From: CAYSAA01 sp964428905
GTDB lineage: Bacteria; Atribacterota; Phoenicimicrobiia; Phoenicimicrobiales; Stramentimicrobiaceae
Length of the DNA stretch: 9,366 nt
Direction: 5' to 3'
Assembly (NCBI GenBank): GCA_964428905.1
Contig: CAYSAA010000040.1
Location: 1-9,366 of the forward strand
Positions within the stretch are counted from its first letter, which is position 1, and each line of letters starts with the position of its first letter. Positions 1 through 5,396 of this stretch are shown one piece after another. Made by a program: the position numbers and the translations under genes. Under the pieces are notes generated by a model, which had not been told where the DNA came from, made no database searches, and saw only the letters and a program-made list of their open reading frames with translations.

Positions 1-461
1 ACACCCCTCAACACCTTTATAGTATACCTTCTTCAGCTTTTGTCGCTCAATTTGTTGGAAAGAATAATAAGTTCATTGCAAAACAGAAAAAAGATGAGAC
101 TGGTAACTTTTTTGCTGAAACAGCAGAAAATCATAGGTTTAAATTAAGCAAGCCTGTTGATTTAAAAGATGATAATGCTATCGAATTATACGTCAGGCCG
201 GAGGCTATGATCATTAATCCCAAGATTATAAAAGAAAAATTTAATATCCTGAATGTTACTGTGAAAGCAATACTCTTTGATGGCGGCGATAGCAAACTTC
301 TGGTTGTACCTGAAAATTCTAAACAAGAGATTATAGTTTCTCTGCCACAGAATAAACAATTTGATTATATAAAAGCCAAGGACAATATAAAAATAGGTTG
401 GGATCCTGAAGCTGCTATATGCTTCAATAAAACAGATGGTAAAATATATGAGGAACTCTGA
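1..461 (+). CDS. potA: PotA-like polyamine ABC transporter ATPase, C-terminal part (5' end outside window)
   Basis: Only the last 152 residues are present; the reading frame enters from the left edge (first full codon at base 3) and stops at 459-461. The ATP-binding domain would lie outside the window. What is seen is the end of the nucleotide-binding domain, with the family pattern TPQHLYSIPSSAFVAQFVG (usual form: TPxxIYxxPxxxFVAxFIG). A TOBE/OB-type regulatory domain follows, with YVRPEAM, then KAILFDGGDSKLLV and GWDPEAA near the end, all typical of PotA rather than of sugar importers of the MalK type. In the family this subunit hydrolyses ATP on the cytoplasmic face to drive uptake of spermidine/putrescine or a related compound. 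Its 3' end overlaps the next permease gene, so the two are translationally linked. The exact substrate cannot be read from this fragment. Confidence 0.85.
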   Translation, partial: TPQHLYSIPSSAFVAQFVGKNNKFIAKQKKDETGNFFAETAENHRFKLSKPVDLKDDNAIELYVRPEAMIINPKIIKEKFNILNVTVKAILFDGGDSKLLVVPENSKQEIIVSLPQNKQFDYIKAKDNIKIGWDPEAAICFNKTDGKIYEEL

Positions 462-1302
462 AACATCTAAAATAAGATGGAGTTTTATTATATTCTTCAT
501 CCCGGTTTTTTTATGGTTATTTTTATTAATAGTACTTCCACATTTCGAGCTTCTACGAATGTCATTTCTAGGGAGGTCAGGATTTAGTTTTGAAAATTAT
601 AACGCTTTTTTTACTGAACCGATTTATTGGCTTACTTTCGTACGGACAGCGTTGTATTCTATTCTTGTAACATTTATTGTTCTGATTATTGCTCTTCCTA
701 TTGCCTTTTTTATTACTAAAGTTGTTAGTTTAAAAATTCAGGGAGTATTATTTGTGTTACTTTTAGTCCCATTCTGGGTCAGTGAATTAATCAGAGTGTA
801 CGGATGGATGATACTATTACGGGAGAGTGGAGTTCTTAACCATTTTTTAGTAGGAATAGGTTTATTCGGACAGCCCACAGAGATGCTTTACAATGATATT
901 ACCATGATAATGGGGTTGGTTTATACCTCTATGCTTTTTATGATGATTCCAGTTATAGGTGTAATAGAAAGTCTTGATGATTCTCTTATCGAAGCAGCCT
1001 ACGACTTGGGGGCAAACAAATTAGCAATATGGCGTGCAATTATCATTCCCTACTCAATGCCGGGAATCATATCTGGAAGCATCATTGTATTTATGCTGGT
1101 CCTGGGCAGTTATCTGACTCCAAAACTAATGGGTGGCAAGAATTCTTTGTGGTTTACTGAACAGATATATAATCAGATAATAACTTATTTTAATTGGAAC
1201 CAGGGAGCTGCCTTTGGGTTTCTATTGTTGGTCTTATCTTCACTTATCATATGGGCTACATTGAAATTAACCAAACAGGATTTTAGGAAAGTCATTAAAT
1301 GA
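436..1302 (+). CDS. potB: PotB-like ABC transporter permease
   Basis: This is a 288-residue integral membrane protein of the binding-protein-dependent transport (BPD) permease family, the usual length for PotB. Hydrophobic segments lie at about residues 15-36, 71-93, 101-121, 154-176, 209-229 and 254-276, giving six membrane spans. The cytoplasmic EAA loop that docks on the ATPase is clear at 186-204 (EAAYDLGAN, then IIIPYSMPG). The stretches VYGWMILLRESG and MIMGLVYTSMLFMMIPV match the PotB/PotH pattern well. The chosen ATG at 436 overlaps the ATPase gene by 26 bases; a second in-frame ATG at 448 is equally possible, and neither has a strong Shine-Dalgarno sequence, which suggests translational coupling. 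It would form the membrane channel with the PotC-like protein. Substrate is inferred from family resemblance only. Confidence 0.9.
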   Translation: MVKYMRNSETSKIRWSFIIFFIPVFLWLFLLIVLPHFELLRMSFLGRSGFSFENYNAFFTEPIYWLTFVRTALYSILVTFIVLIIALPIAFFITKVVSLKIQGVLFVLLLVPFWVSELIRVYGWMILLRESGVLNHFLVGIGLFGQPTEMLYNDITMIMGLVYTSMLFMMIPVIGVIESLDDSLIEAAYDLGANKLAIWRAIIIPYSMPGIISGSIIVFMLVLGSYLTPKLMGGKNSLWFTEQIYNQIITYFNWNQGAAFGFLLLVLSSLIIWATLKLTKQDFRKVIK

Positions 1303-2156
1303 TAAGAACATTACGGAACTCTAAAAGTTATATAACAGGTTTTAGACTTTTTACCCTTTTCTATTTTATATTTCTATTTGCTCCACTTGTTGTAACAATG
1401 ATTCTTGCATTTAACGATTCAATGTTTCCGTCCTTACCATGGAAAGGGCTTACTCTGGACTGGTTTTTTGGAAAAGGGCCTGAAAAAATAGGTATATTTT
1501 ATGACAAAATGAATTTAAGAGCCATAGCAACTTCCTTTAAAGTTGCGATTTCAGTTTCTATACTATCCTCTATGGTAGGAACCATGGCTGCTTTTCTCTT
1601 TGAACAGGAAGATTTCAAGTTTAAGGGTGCTTTGTATTTCTTGATGATTGCTCCCCTGGTAATACCGGGAGTAATACTTGGTATATCCATATTGTTATTT
1701 TCTACTACAGTAGGACTATTTATTGAGAATACTTTTGGCATTGATATAAAAATACTTAGACCAGGTTTCTGGCTTATAGTGCTTGGACAGTTTTCATTTA
1801 TCACTACCATTGTAACAATGGTTATTTCTGCAAGACTTAGAAAGTTTGATAGAACCCTGGAGGAAGCTGCATCCGATCTTGGTGCAGATCGATTTGCAGT
1901 TATCTGGTTTATTACCCTTCAATATCTCAAACCTTCAATCTTGGCAGGAGCTGCAATAGCCTTTCTCATGTCTTTTGAAAATTTTAATACAACTACGTTT
2001 CTTATTAGTTCTCAACCTACTCTACCAATCATTTTGTATCAACAGGTAAGGGATGGATCGACCCCAATTATCAATGCAATATCTTTTATTTTAATAGTAA
2101 GTGCTTCAATTATTGCAGTAGCGAATTTTTATTATAGTAGGAAAAAAACAGATTAG
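1299..2156 (+). CDS. potC: PotC-like ABC transporter permease
   Basis: This is a 285-residue membrane protein, second permease of the polyamine-type importer. Its start codon overlaps the stop of the preceding permease as ATGA, with AGGA at 1285-1288 as ribosome site inside that gene. Hydrophobic segments are at roughly 17-37, 79-101, 111-135, 157-177, 213-233 and 258-278. The EAA loop is at 189-195 and beyond (EEAASDLGAD). Just after it, FLMSFENFNTT corresponds to the PotC pattern FxxSFDDFxxT, which separates PotC/PotI from other permeases. The loop between the first two spans (about 43-78) resembles the periplasmic P-W-x-G-x-T-L-x-W pattern of the family. With no PotD gene following, the solute-binding subunit must be upstream of the window or elsewhere. 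The transcript probably ends at the hairpin about 195 bases downstream. Confidence 0.9.
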   Translation: MIRTLRNSKSYITGFRLFTLFYFIFLFAPLVVTMILAFNDSMFPSLPWKGLTLDWFFGKGPEKIGIFYDKMNLRAIATSFKVAISVSILSSMVGTMAAFLFEQEDFKFKGALYFLMIAPLVIPGVILGISILLFSTTVGLFIENTFGIDIKILRPGFWLIVLGQFSFITTIVTMVISARLRKFDRTLEEAASDLGADRFAVIWFITLQYLKPSILAGAAIAFLMSFENFNTTTFLISSQPTLPIILYQQVRDGSTPIINAISFILIVSASIIAVANFYYSRKKTD

Positions 2157-2350
2157 TTTTCTTTTGCTGTTGTTTTTGTTTTTTCGACTTCTTCAATCGG
2201 AAAAGTCAATGAATGCGAGATACTGAAATTTTTGTAAAAGTAGCGAAAGGACGGGCTTTGTGAAAGCGTGAATTCCGGTAATCTATCATAGTAAATACCA
2301 TGATATTACTTGCTAAGTGCCATGAAATGAAATTAAATTTTGAGATATAT

Positions 2351-2392
2351 TAAAATATAAACCTCTTCAACTAAGAAGAGGTTTATATTTTA
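2351..2392. terminator. Perfect 18-bp hairpin, probable (bidirectional) terminator of the pot operon
   Basis: Arms 2351-2368 and 2375-2392 are perfectly complementary, with a six-base loop AACTAA. The core is CCTCTTC/GAAGAGG. It is flanked by an A/T-rich left arm (AAAATATAAA) and the matching TTTATATTTT on the right, so an A-tract precedes and a T-tract follows the GC part when read on either strand. This is the classic form of an intrinsic terminator that works in both directions. It lies about 195 bases after potC, so the pot transcript would carry a long 3' tail. The fold is seen directly; its function is inferred. Confidence 0.75.
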
Positions 2393-2393
2393 T

Positions 2394-2622
2394 GAAAAAT
2401 CAACAGATATACTTAGAAAAGCTCTATAGATAGGAAAATCTGAGGATATAATACTGCTAATAAAACAAAAAAGTTAAGGTGGGTTTACCATCATAAGAAA
2501 AAACAGATGTCAGTGAGCCACAAATACTTAGTGCCATTGTAGAGGTTGAAGAATTGAAATCAAGCAACAAAAACCAAAAAGTTGACGCATTGATAGGAAT
2601 CTTGACTAAATTTCAAAAATAG
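2394..2622 (+). pseudogene. Possible remnant of a small protein gene
   Basis: Two neighbouring open stretches read like normal protein but in different frames and interrupted by stops. The first begins near 2397 (KSTDILRKAL, stop, IGKSEDIILLIKQKS, stop). The second runs from 2497 to a TAG at 2620-2622 and contains ILSAIVEVEELKSS and ends DALIGILTKFQK. Both have amphipathic-helix composition. There is no good start codon or ribosome site for the second stretch. I recognise no family. It could be a decayed small gene or chance open frame in AT-rich DNA; I lean only weakly to the former. Confidence 0.2.
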
Positions 2623-2630
2623 TATATTAT
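2602..2630 (+). promoter_or_regulatory. Sigma-A/sigma-70 type promoter for the isomerase gene
   Basis: A -35 box TTGACT (2602-2607) and a -10 box TATTAT (2625-2630) are separated by an ideal 17 bases. A second -10 reading, TATATT at 2623-2628, would give a 15-base spacer. Transcription would start near 2637, leaving a leader of about 170 bases before the start codon. The operator-like palindrome begins about 20 bases after the -10 box, so a bound repressor would block initiation or early elongation. Confidence 0.7.
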
Positions 2631-2646
2631 TTAATAAATTATAAAT

Positions 2647-2675
2647 ATAATACTTAATTTAAGTAATATAAAAAG
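2647..2675. promoter_or_regulatory. Operator-like element, copy 1 (probable ROK repressor site)
   Basis: The core TACTTAATTTAAGTA (2651-2665) is a perfect 7-1-7 inverted repeat. It lies just downstream of the predicted transcription start of the isomerase gene. A nearly identical block occurs upstream of xylF at 4037-4065: 26 of 29 positions agree, including flanks outside the palindrome (ATAA before, AATAT and AAAAG after). Repression of xylose genes by ROK-family XylR through palindromes overlapping or just after the promoter is well established in Firmicutes. That the ROK gene at 8211 acts here is inference from position and duplication. Confidence 0.6.
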
Positions 2676-2792
2676 ATTTAAAGAGTATCGGAGTTCATAG
2701 ATTATTTCAAATAGGTATAGTGCTAATAAGCAATAAGTATGATCTACACAATAAACCTTTTTAAAATTATTTGAATTTATTGTTTACGGAAT

Positions 2793-2799
2793 AAAGGAG
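2793..2799 (+). promoter_or_regulatory. Ribosome binding site of the isomerase gene
   Basis: AAAGGAG lies six bases before the ATG at 2806, a near-ideal Shine-Dalgarno sequence and spacing. It fixes the start codon of the isomerase gene. Confidence 0.85.
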
Positions 2800-2805
2800 A
2801 GAAAA

Positions 2806-3945
2806 ATGAAAGAAAATAAATCATTGCATAGTATCTGTCGTTGGACTTTTAATTCAGGTCACGGTGGTTTTGTCCCTGAAAATATAAGGCCGGAATGGAA
2901 CAATAAAAATTTCAATACTGTTGACATGATTAAACTGGTAAGGGATAAAATTGTTCCGAGATTACCGGATAATGTAGAGCTTGGGATTGAAATGCATTAT
3001 GATTTTGAATTTGATGAAAATACGGCTCCTGAGATAGCTGACGCTCTGGTAGATTCCAGGATATATTTAGCTATGGTAACTCCGGGAGCCCACCGATATT
3101 ATGCTTATGGGGGTATAGCTTCCCTGGACCCTGGTGAGAGAAAATCAGCAGAAGAATTTGGAGAGAGAACAGTTGATCTTGCCTATGGGCCTCTTAAAAA
3201 AGCTTGGCATCCAGATCCCTCAAAATGGCCAACTGTGGTCATTTGGAATGGCTCATTTGGTTATGACCTTGCATCTCTAGGAACCTTTCAAATGTATCAG
3301 AACCTTAAGCAGAGTATGGCAAAACTGTGCAAATATGAAGAAAAATTAGGAGGAGACCTCTATTTTGCCTTAGAACCAAAACCCAATGAAGGACATCCGG
3401 CTCTTTTAATTCCAACCGTAGCCAGTGCGCTGGTATTCTGGAATAAGTTAGAAGAAGAGTTTAAGATTACTCGTAATAAAAAAGGAGTGAATAAAGAGTT
3501 TGGACATTCAGAAATGATAGGCCTTGACCATATCTATGATACTGTTGAGGAGATAGATAATCATTCTTTAGTTCATATGCATTTAAATAGCCAGGGTTAT
3601 AATGATGGTATTATCCTGGGCGGACCAGGCAAATATGATATCGACCATGGGACACGGGTTAATGGTATGAACATAGCCATAGCAGGTTTAATCCAGGAAG
3701 CAGGTTTTGATCGCTGGAAAGGACACGATATGCAGACAAGGCCATATGATAATGAGGAACAGGGAATCGACAGGGTAATCAGGAGTGTCCTGAGCTGGGA
3801 AGCCTGCGCACAAGCTGCCCGGGAAATGGATAAAAAACAGTTAATCCAGTATCTTACAGATCGGGAAAGTGCCAAAGCTGAGGATAGCATCAGGGAAGCC
3901 TTAGTCAATGCTCAAAAGAATTTTAACCGGATGTATAAAGGGTAA
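2806..3945 (+). CDS. Divergent xylose isomerase-like sugar isomerase (TIM barrel)
   Basis: This 379-residue protein has no signal peptide and is probably a cytoplasmic aldose-ketose isomerase converting xylose (or a related sugar) to the ketose. It lacks the usual N-terminal FxFGxWTVG and the WGGREG motif, but the order of active-site elements fits the xylose isomerase family. These are: His64 with Asp66; AMVTPGAHRYYAYGG at 89-103; W147 in WNGSFGYD; the metal and catalytic motif E190-P-K192-P; E231-F-G-H234 (canonical E-x-N-H); D278 and D280 in YDIDHG; and D308 in GHDMQTRP. The position of canonical Asp245 falls in HMHLNSQ, where no Asp is seen. It is shorter than class II enzymes (about 435-440) and near class I length (about 385-395). 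It sits directly before xylFGH with its own promoter and operator. A different substrate, such as another pentose or a 6-deoxy sugar, remains possible, so I leave the symbol blank. Confidence 0.75.
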   Translation: MKENKSLHSICRWTFNSGHGGFVPENIRPEWNNKNFNTVDMIKLVRDKIVPRLPDNVELGIEMHYDFEFDENTAPEIADALVDSRIYLAMVTPGAHRYYAYGGIASLDPGERKSAEEFGERTVDLAYGPLKKAWHPDPSKWPTVVIWNGSFGYDLASLGTFQMYQNLKQSMAKLCKYEEKLGGDLYFALEPKPNEGHPALLIPTVASALVFWNKLEEEFKITRNKKGVNKEFGHSEMIGLDHIYDTVEEIDNHSLVHMHLNSQGYNDGIILGGPGKYDIDHGTRVNGMNIAIAGLIQEAGFDRWKGHDMQTRPYDNEEQGIDRVIRSVLSWEACAQAAREMDKKQLIQYLTDRESAKAEDSIREALVNAQKNFNRMYKG

Positions 3946-3979
3946 TGGATAAAATAACATCAGGTCAAAATGAAAAAAT

Positions 3980-4005
3980 TGTAAAAATCTTTTACAGAGT
4001 TTTTT
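3980..4005 (+). terminator. Weak terminator-like hairpin after the isomerase gene
   Basis: TGTAAAA (3980-3986) pairs with TTTTACA (3990-3996) around a three-base loop ATC, and six T residues follow at 4000-4005. The stem is short and has only two G-C pairs, so it would terminate poorly if at all. It may let some isomerase transcript continue into xylF. Confidence 0.3.
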
Positions 4006-4032
4006 GATCAAATCTTTACTATAGATTAATAT
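4004..4032 (+). promoter_or_regulatory. Possible promoter of the xylF operon
   Basis: TTGATC (4004-4009) and TAATAT (4027-4032) are 17 bases apart. The -10 match is mediocre; TATTAT at 4030-4035 fits better but gives a 20-base spacer. The location just before the operator copy at 4037-4065 parallels the arrangement upstream of the isomerase gene, which is the main support. Confidence 0.4.
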
Positions 4033-4036
4033 TATG

Positions 4037-4065
4037 ATAATACTTAGTTTAAGAAATATCAAAAG
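4037..4065. promoter_or_regulatory. Operator-like element, copy 2 (probable ROK repressor site)
   Basis: The core TACTTAGTTTAAGAA (4041-4055) is an imperfect inverted repeat (ACTTA/TTAAG arms). The 29-base block differs from the copy upstream of the isomerase gene (2647-2675) at only three positions. Identity falls off on both sides, so this is not simply a duplicated promoter. It lies about 195 bases before xylF and shortly after the candidate promoter, as expected for repressor control of the transporter genes. The regulator is inferred to be the ROK protein encoded at 8211. Confidence 0.6.
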
Positions 4066-4226
4066 TACTGATTGAAGAAATTACAATCCAACCAATTTTA
4101 CAAACATCTATTGCAAAAACCAATTAAAGAAAGGGGGAATGTTATCGGTAAAAGATACGACTGCTACTGACCTGGTTTCTACAATATCGAAAAGAATATT
4201 TTGCTAAGCATTCCTGTATAAAGTAT

Positions 4227-4233
4227 AAAGGAG
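4227..4233 (+). promoter_or_regulatory. Ribosome binding site of xylF
   Basis: AAAGGAG ends nine bases before the ATG at 4243. The strength of this site suits a binding protein that must be made in large amounts, and it decides the start codon. Confidence 0.85.
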
Positions 4234-4242
4234 ATTCTAATA

Positions 4243-5298
4243 ATGAAAAGATTTAGTATCACTTTACTTTCGCTTGTACTACTCACTGTGTTAAGTCTCT
4301 CGGTTTTTGCTGCGGATAAGCCGTTGATTGGTTTATCATTTTCTGATTTTACCTTGGAAAGATGGGTAAGAGAAGCAGAAGAAATGACAGAATTAGCAAA
4401 GAGTGCCGGTGCCGAGGTTATTGTTCAAGAGGCAAATCATGATCCGAAAATCCAGAATGACCAGATTGAGAATATGGTTCTTCAGGGTGCTGATGTGATC
4501 CTTATTGTGGCAGAAGATGGTGCAGCTGCCGCAACTGCAGTTGATTCAGCCACAGAAGCTGGTGTGAAATGTATTGCCTATGATCGTTTAATCAAATCAC
4601 CGAATAATGCAGTTTATATTTCTTTTGATAATGTGGAAGTTGGGCGAGCCCAGGCAAGGGGAGTATTAGCAATCAGGGACAGTGGTAGATTTGCACTCCT
4701 TGGCGGGAGCCCGACAGACAACAATGCCGTACTCGTCAGATCGGGTCAGATGGAAGTTCTGCAGCCCTACATTGATAGCGGTCAGATCGAGATTGTTGCT
4801 GACCAGTGGGTACCGAATTGGGATACGGCTGAAGCATTGAAGATTATGGAAAATATGCTTACTGCCACCAATAATGAGATTGATGCAGTTGTCGCTTCCA
4901 ATGATTCAACTGCACTGGGTGCCATTGAAGCTCTGAGAGCTCAAGGTCTGGCCGGAAAAGTTCCGATTTCCGCCCAGGATGCCACGGCAGCCGGTTGTAA
5001 TGCAGTAGCCAAGGGAGATCTTACTGTTACGGTATACAAGGATATAAGAAAACTTGTTCCCTTGTCCATTGAAATTGCCCTCAAGTTAGCAAAAGATGAA
5101 CCGGTAGAGGGATTGCAGGATTTCTCATTAGCGGAACTTACCGGGGAAAAATTACAGGGAAACGTTTCTTGTCGGTTCCTGGAAGTTGTAGGGGCAACCC
5201 AGGATAACCTCTATGAAGTCATTGTTAAGAGTGGCTATCAGTCCTACGAGGATGTATACAAGGGTGTACCTGAAGAAGACAAGCCACCGAAAATCTAA
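4243..5298 (+). CDS. xylF: XylF-like periplasmic D-xylose-binding protein
   Basis: This 351-residue secreted solute-binding protein belongs to the periplasmic binding protein type 1 fold (CUT2 group). Residues 1-23 form a signal peptide: KR at the start, a long hydrophobic core, and SVFA|ADKP as the likely cleavage site. There is no lipobox cysteine, so it is probably free in the periplasm. Family landmarks are IGLSFSDFTLERW (29-41), AYDRLI (112-117), ISFDNVEVGRAQA (126-138), ASNDSTALG (218-226), SAQDATAAG (243-251) and TVYKDIRKL (263-271). The YDR, ND, QDA and YK positions match sugar-contacting regions of known xylose-binding proteins. It captures sugar and delivers it to the XylGH complex. 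The gene is followed at once by a strong hairpin, which would raise its expression above that of xylG and xylH. Xylose is the best-supported ligand; other pentoses are not excluded. Confidence 0.92.
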   Translation: MKRFSITLLSLVLLTVLSLSVFAADKPLIGLSFSDFTLERWVREAEEMTELAKSAGAEVIVQEANHDPKIQNDQIENMVLQGADVILIVAEDGAAAATAVDSATEAGVKCIAYDRLIKSPNNAVYISFDNVEVGRAQARGVLAIRDSGRFALLGGSPTDNNAVLVRSGQMEVLQPYIDSGQIEIVADQWVPNWDTAEALKIMENMLTATNNEIDAVVASNDSTALGAIEALRAQGLAGKVPISAQDATAAGCNAVAKGDLTVTVYKDIRKLVPLSIEIALKLAKDEPVEGLQDFSLAELTGEKLQGNVSCRFLEVVGATQDNLYEVIVKSGYQSYEDVYKGVPEEDKPPKI

Positions 5299-5307
5299 TA
5301 ACCAACG

Positions 5308-5344
5308 AAGTGCACCACAGATTTTTCCGATCTGTGGTGCACTT
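5308..5344 (+). promoter_or_regulatory. Strong hairpin between xylF and xylG (transcript stabiliser / partial terminator)
   Basis: AAGTGCACCACAGAT (5308-5322) and ATCTGTGGTGCACTT (5330-5344) form a perfect 15-bp stem with loop TTTTCCG. It starts ten bases after the xylF stop codon. Only a poor T-tract follows (TCTGTT), so full termination is unlikely. Hairpins at this position in sugar-transport operons are known to protect the upstream binding-protein mRNA and reduce downstream expression. It also covers the GTG at 5310, making that an unlikely start for xylG. Confidence 0.8.
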
Positions 5345-5396
5345 TCTGTTACCAGTTAATACAAGTGAATCATCTCTTTATGGGGGCAAACCTATT

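Larger units (their letters stand above)
2157..2805. other. Long intergenic region between the pot and xyl units
   Basis: This 649-base stretch has no convincing intact gene on either strand. In order it contains a pyrimidine-rich run just after potC (2157-2186), an imperfect inverted repeat (2278-2309), a perfect terminator-like hairpin (2351-2392), a stretch that reads like broken coding sequence (about 2394-2622), a promoter (2602-2630) and an operator-like palindrome (2651-2665). The rest is an AT-rich leader of about 140 bases before the isomerase gene. The individual elements are listed separately where they can be supported. Confidence 0.7.
3946..4242. other. Regulatory intergenic region before xylF
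   Basis: These 297 bases hold a weak terminator-like hairpin just after the isomerase gene, a possible promoter, the second copy of the operator-like element, and a possible 22-codon leader frame (4139-4207). The length of the leader and the duplicated operator argue that xylF begins its own transcription unit rather than depending only on read-through from the isomerase gene. Confidence 0.65.

Noticed and set aside
186..500. Minus-strand open frame of about 104 codons opposite potA/potB
   Set aside because: It is antisense to clearly coding sequence, has a biased composition and resembles no family; the other minus-strand frames across potC, the isomerase gene, xylG, xylH and the ROK gene were dismissed for the same reason.
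2157..2237. In-frame continuation of potC beyond its TAG for 26 codons to a TAA
   Set aside because: PotC is already full length with a normal C-terminus; the continuation is low-complexity pyrimidine-rich sequence and is probably chance.
2261..2274. Partial catabolite-response (cre)-like sequence TGAAAGCGTGAATT
   Set aside because: Only the left half fits the consensus, and it is more than 300 bases from the isomerase promoter and upstream of a terminator hairpin.
2157..2340. Possible transposase or insertion-sequence end after potC (frame ending CEILKFL then stop)
   Set aside because: The match is a short impression only; no terminal inverted repeats, target duplication or further transposase sequence is seen.
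2748..2783. Eight-base inverted repeat ACAATAAA/TTTATTGT in the isomerase leader
   Set aside because: The arms are short and AT-only apart from one pair, with a 20-base loop; this is expected by chance in such AT-rich DNA.
5310..5396. N-terminal extension of XylG from the GTG at 5310
   Set aside because: The GTG sits in a 15-bp hairpin stem without a ribosome site, and the extra residues do not resemble the family; the TTG at 5397 gives the expected N-terminus and length.
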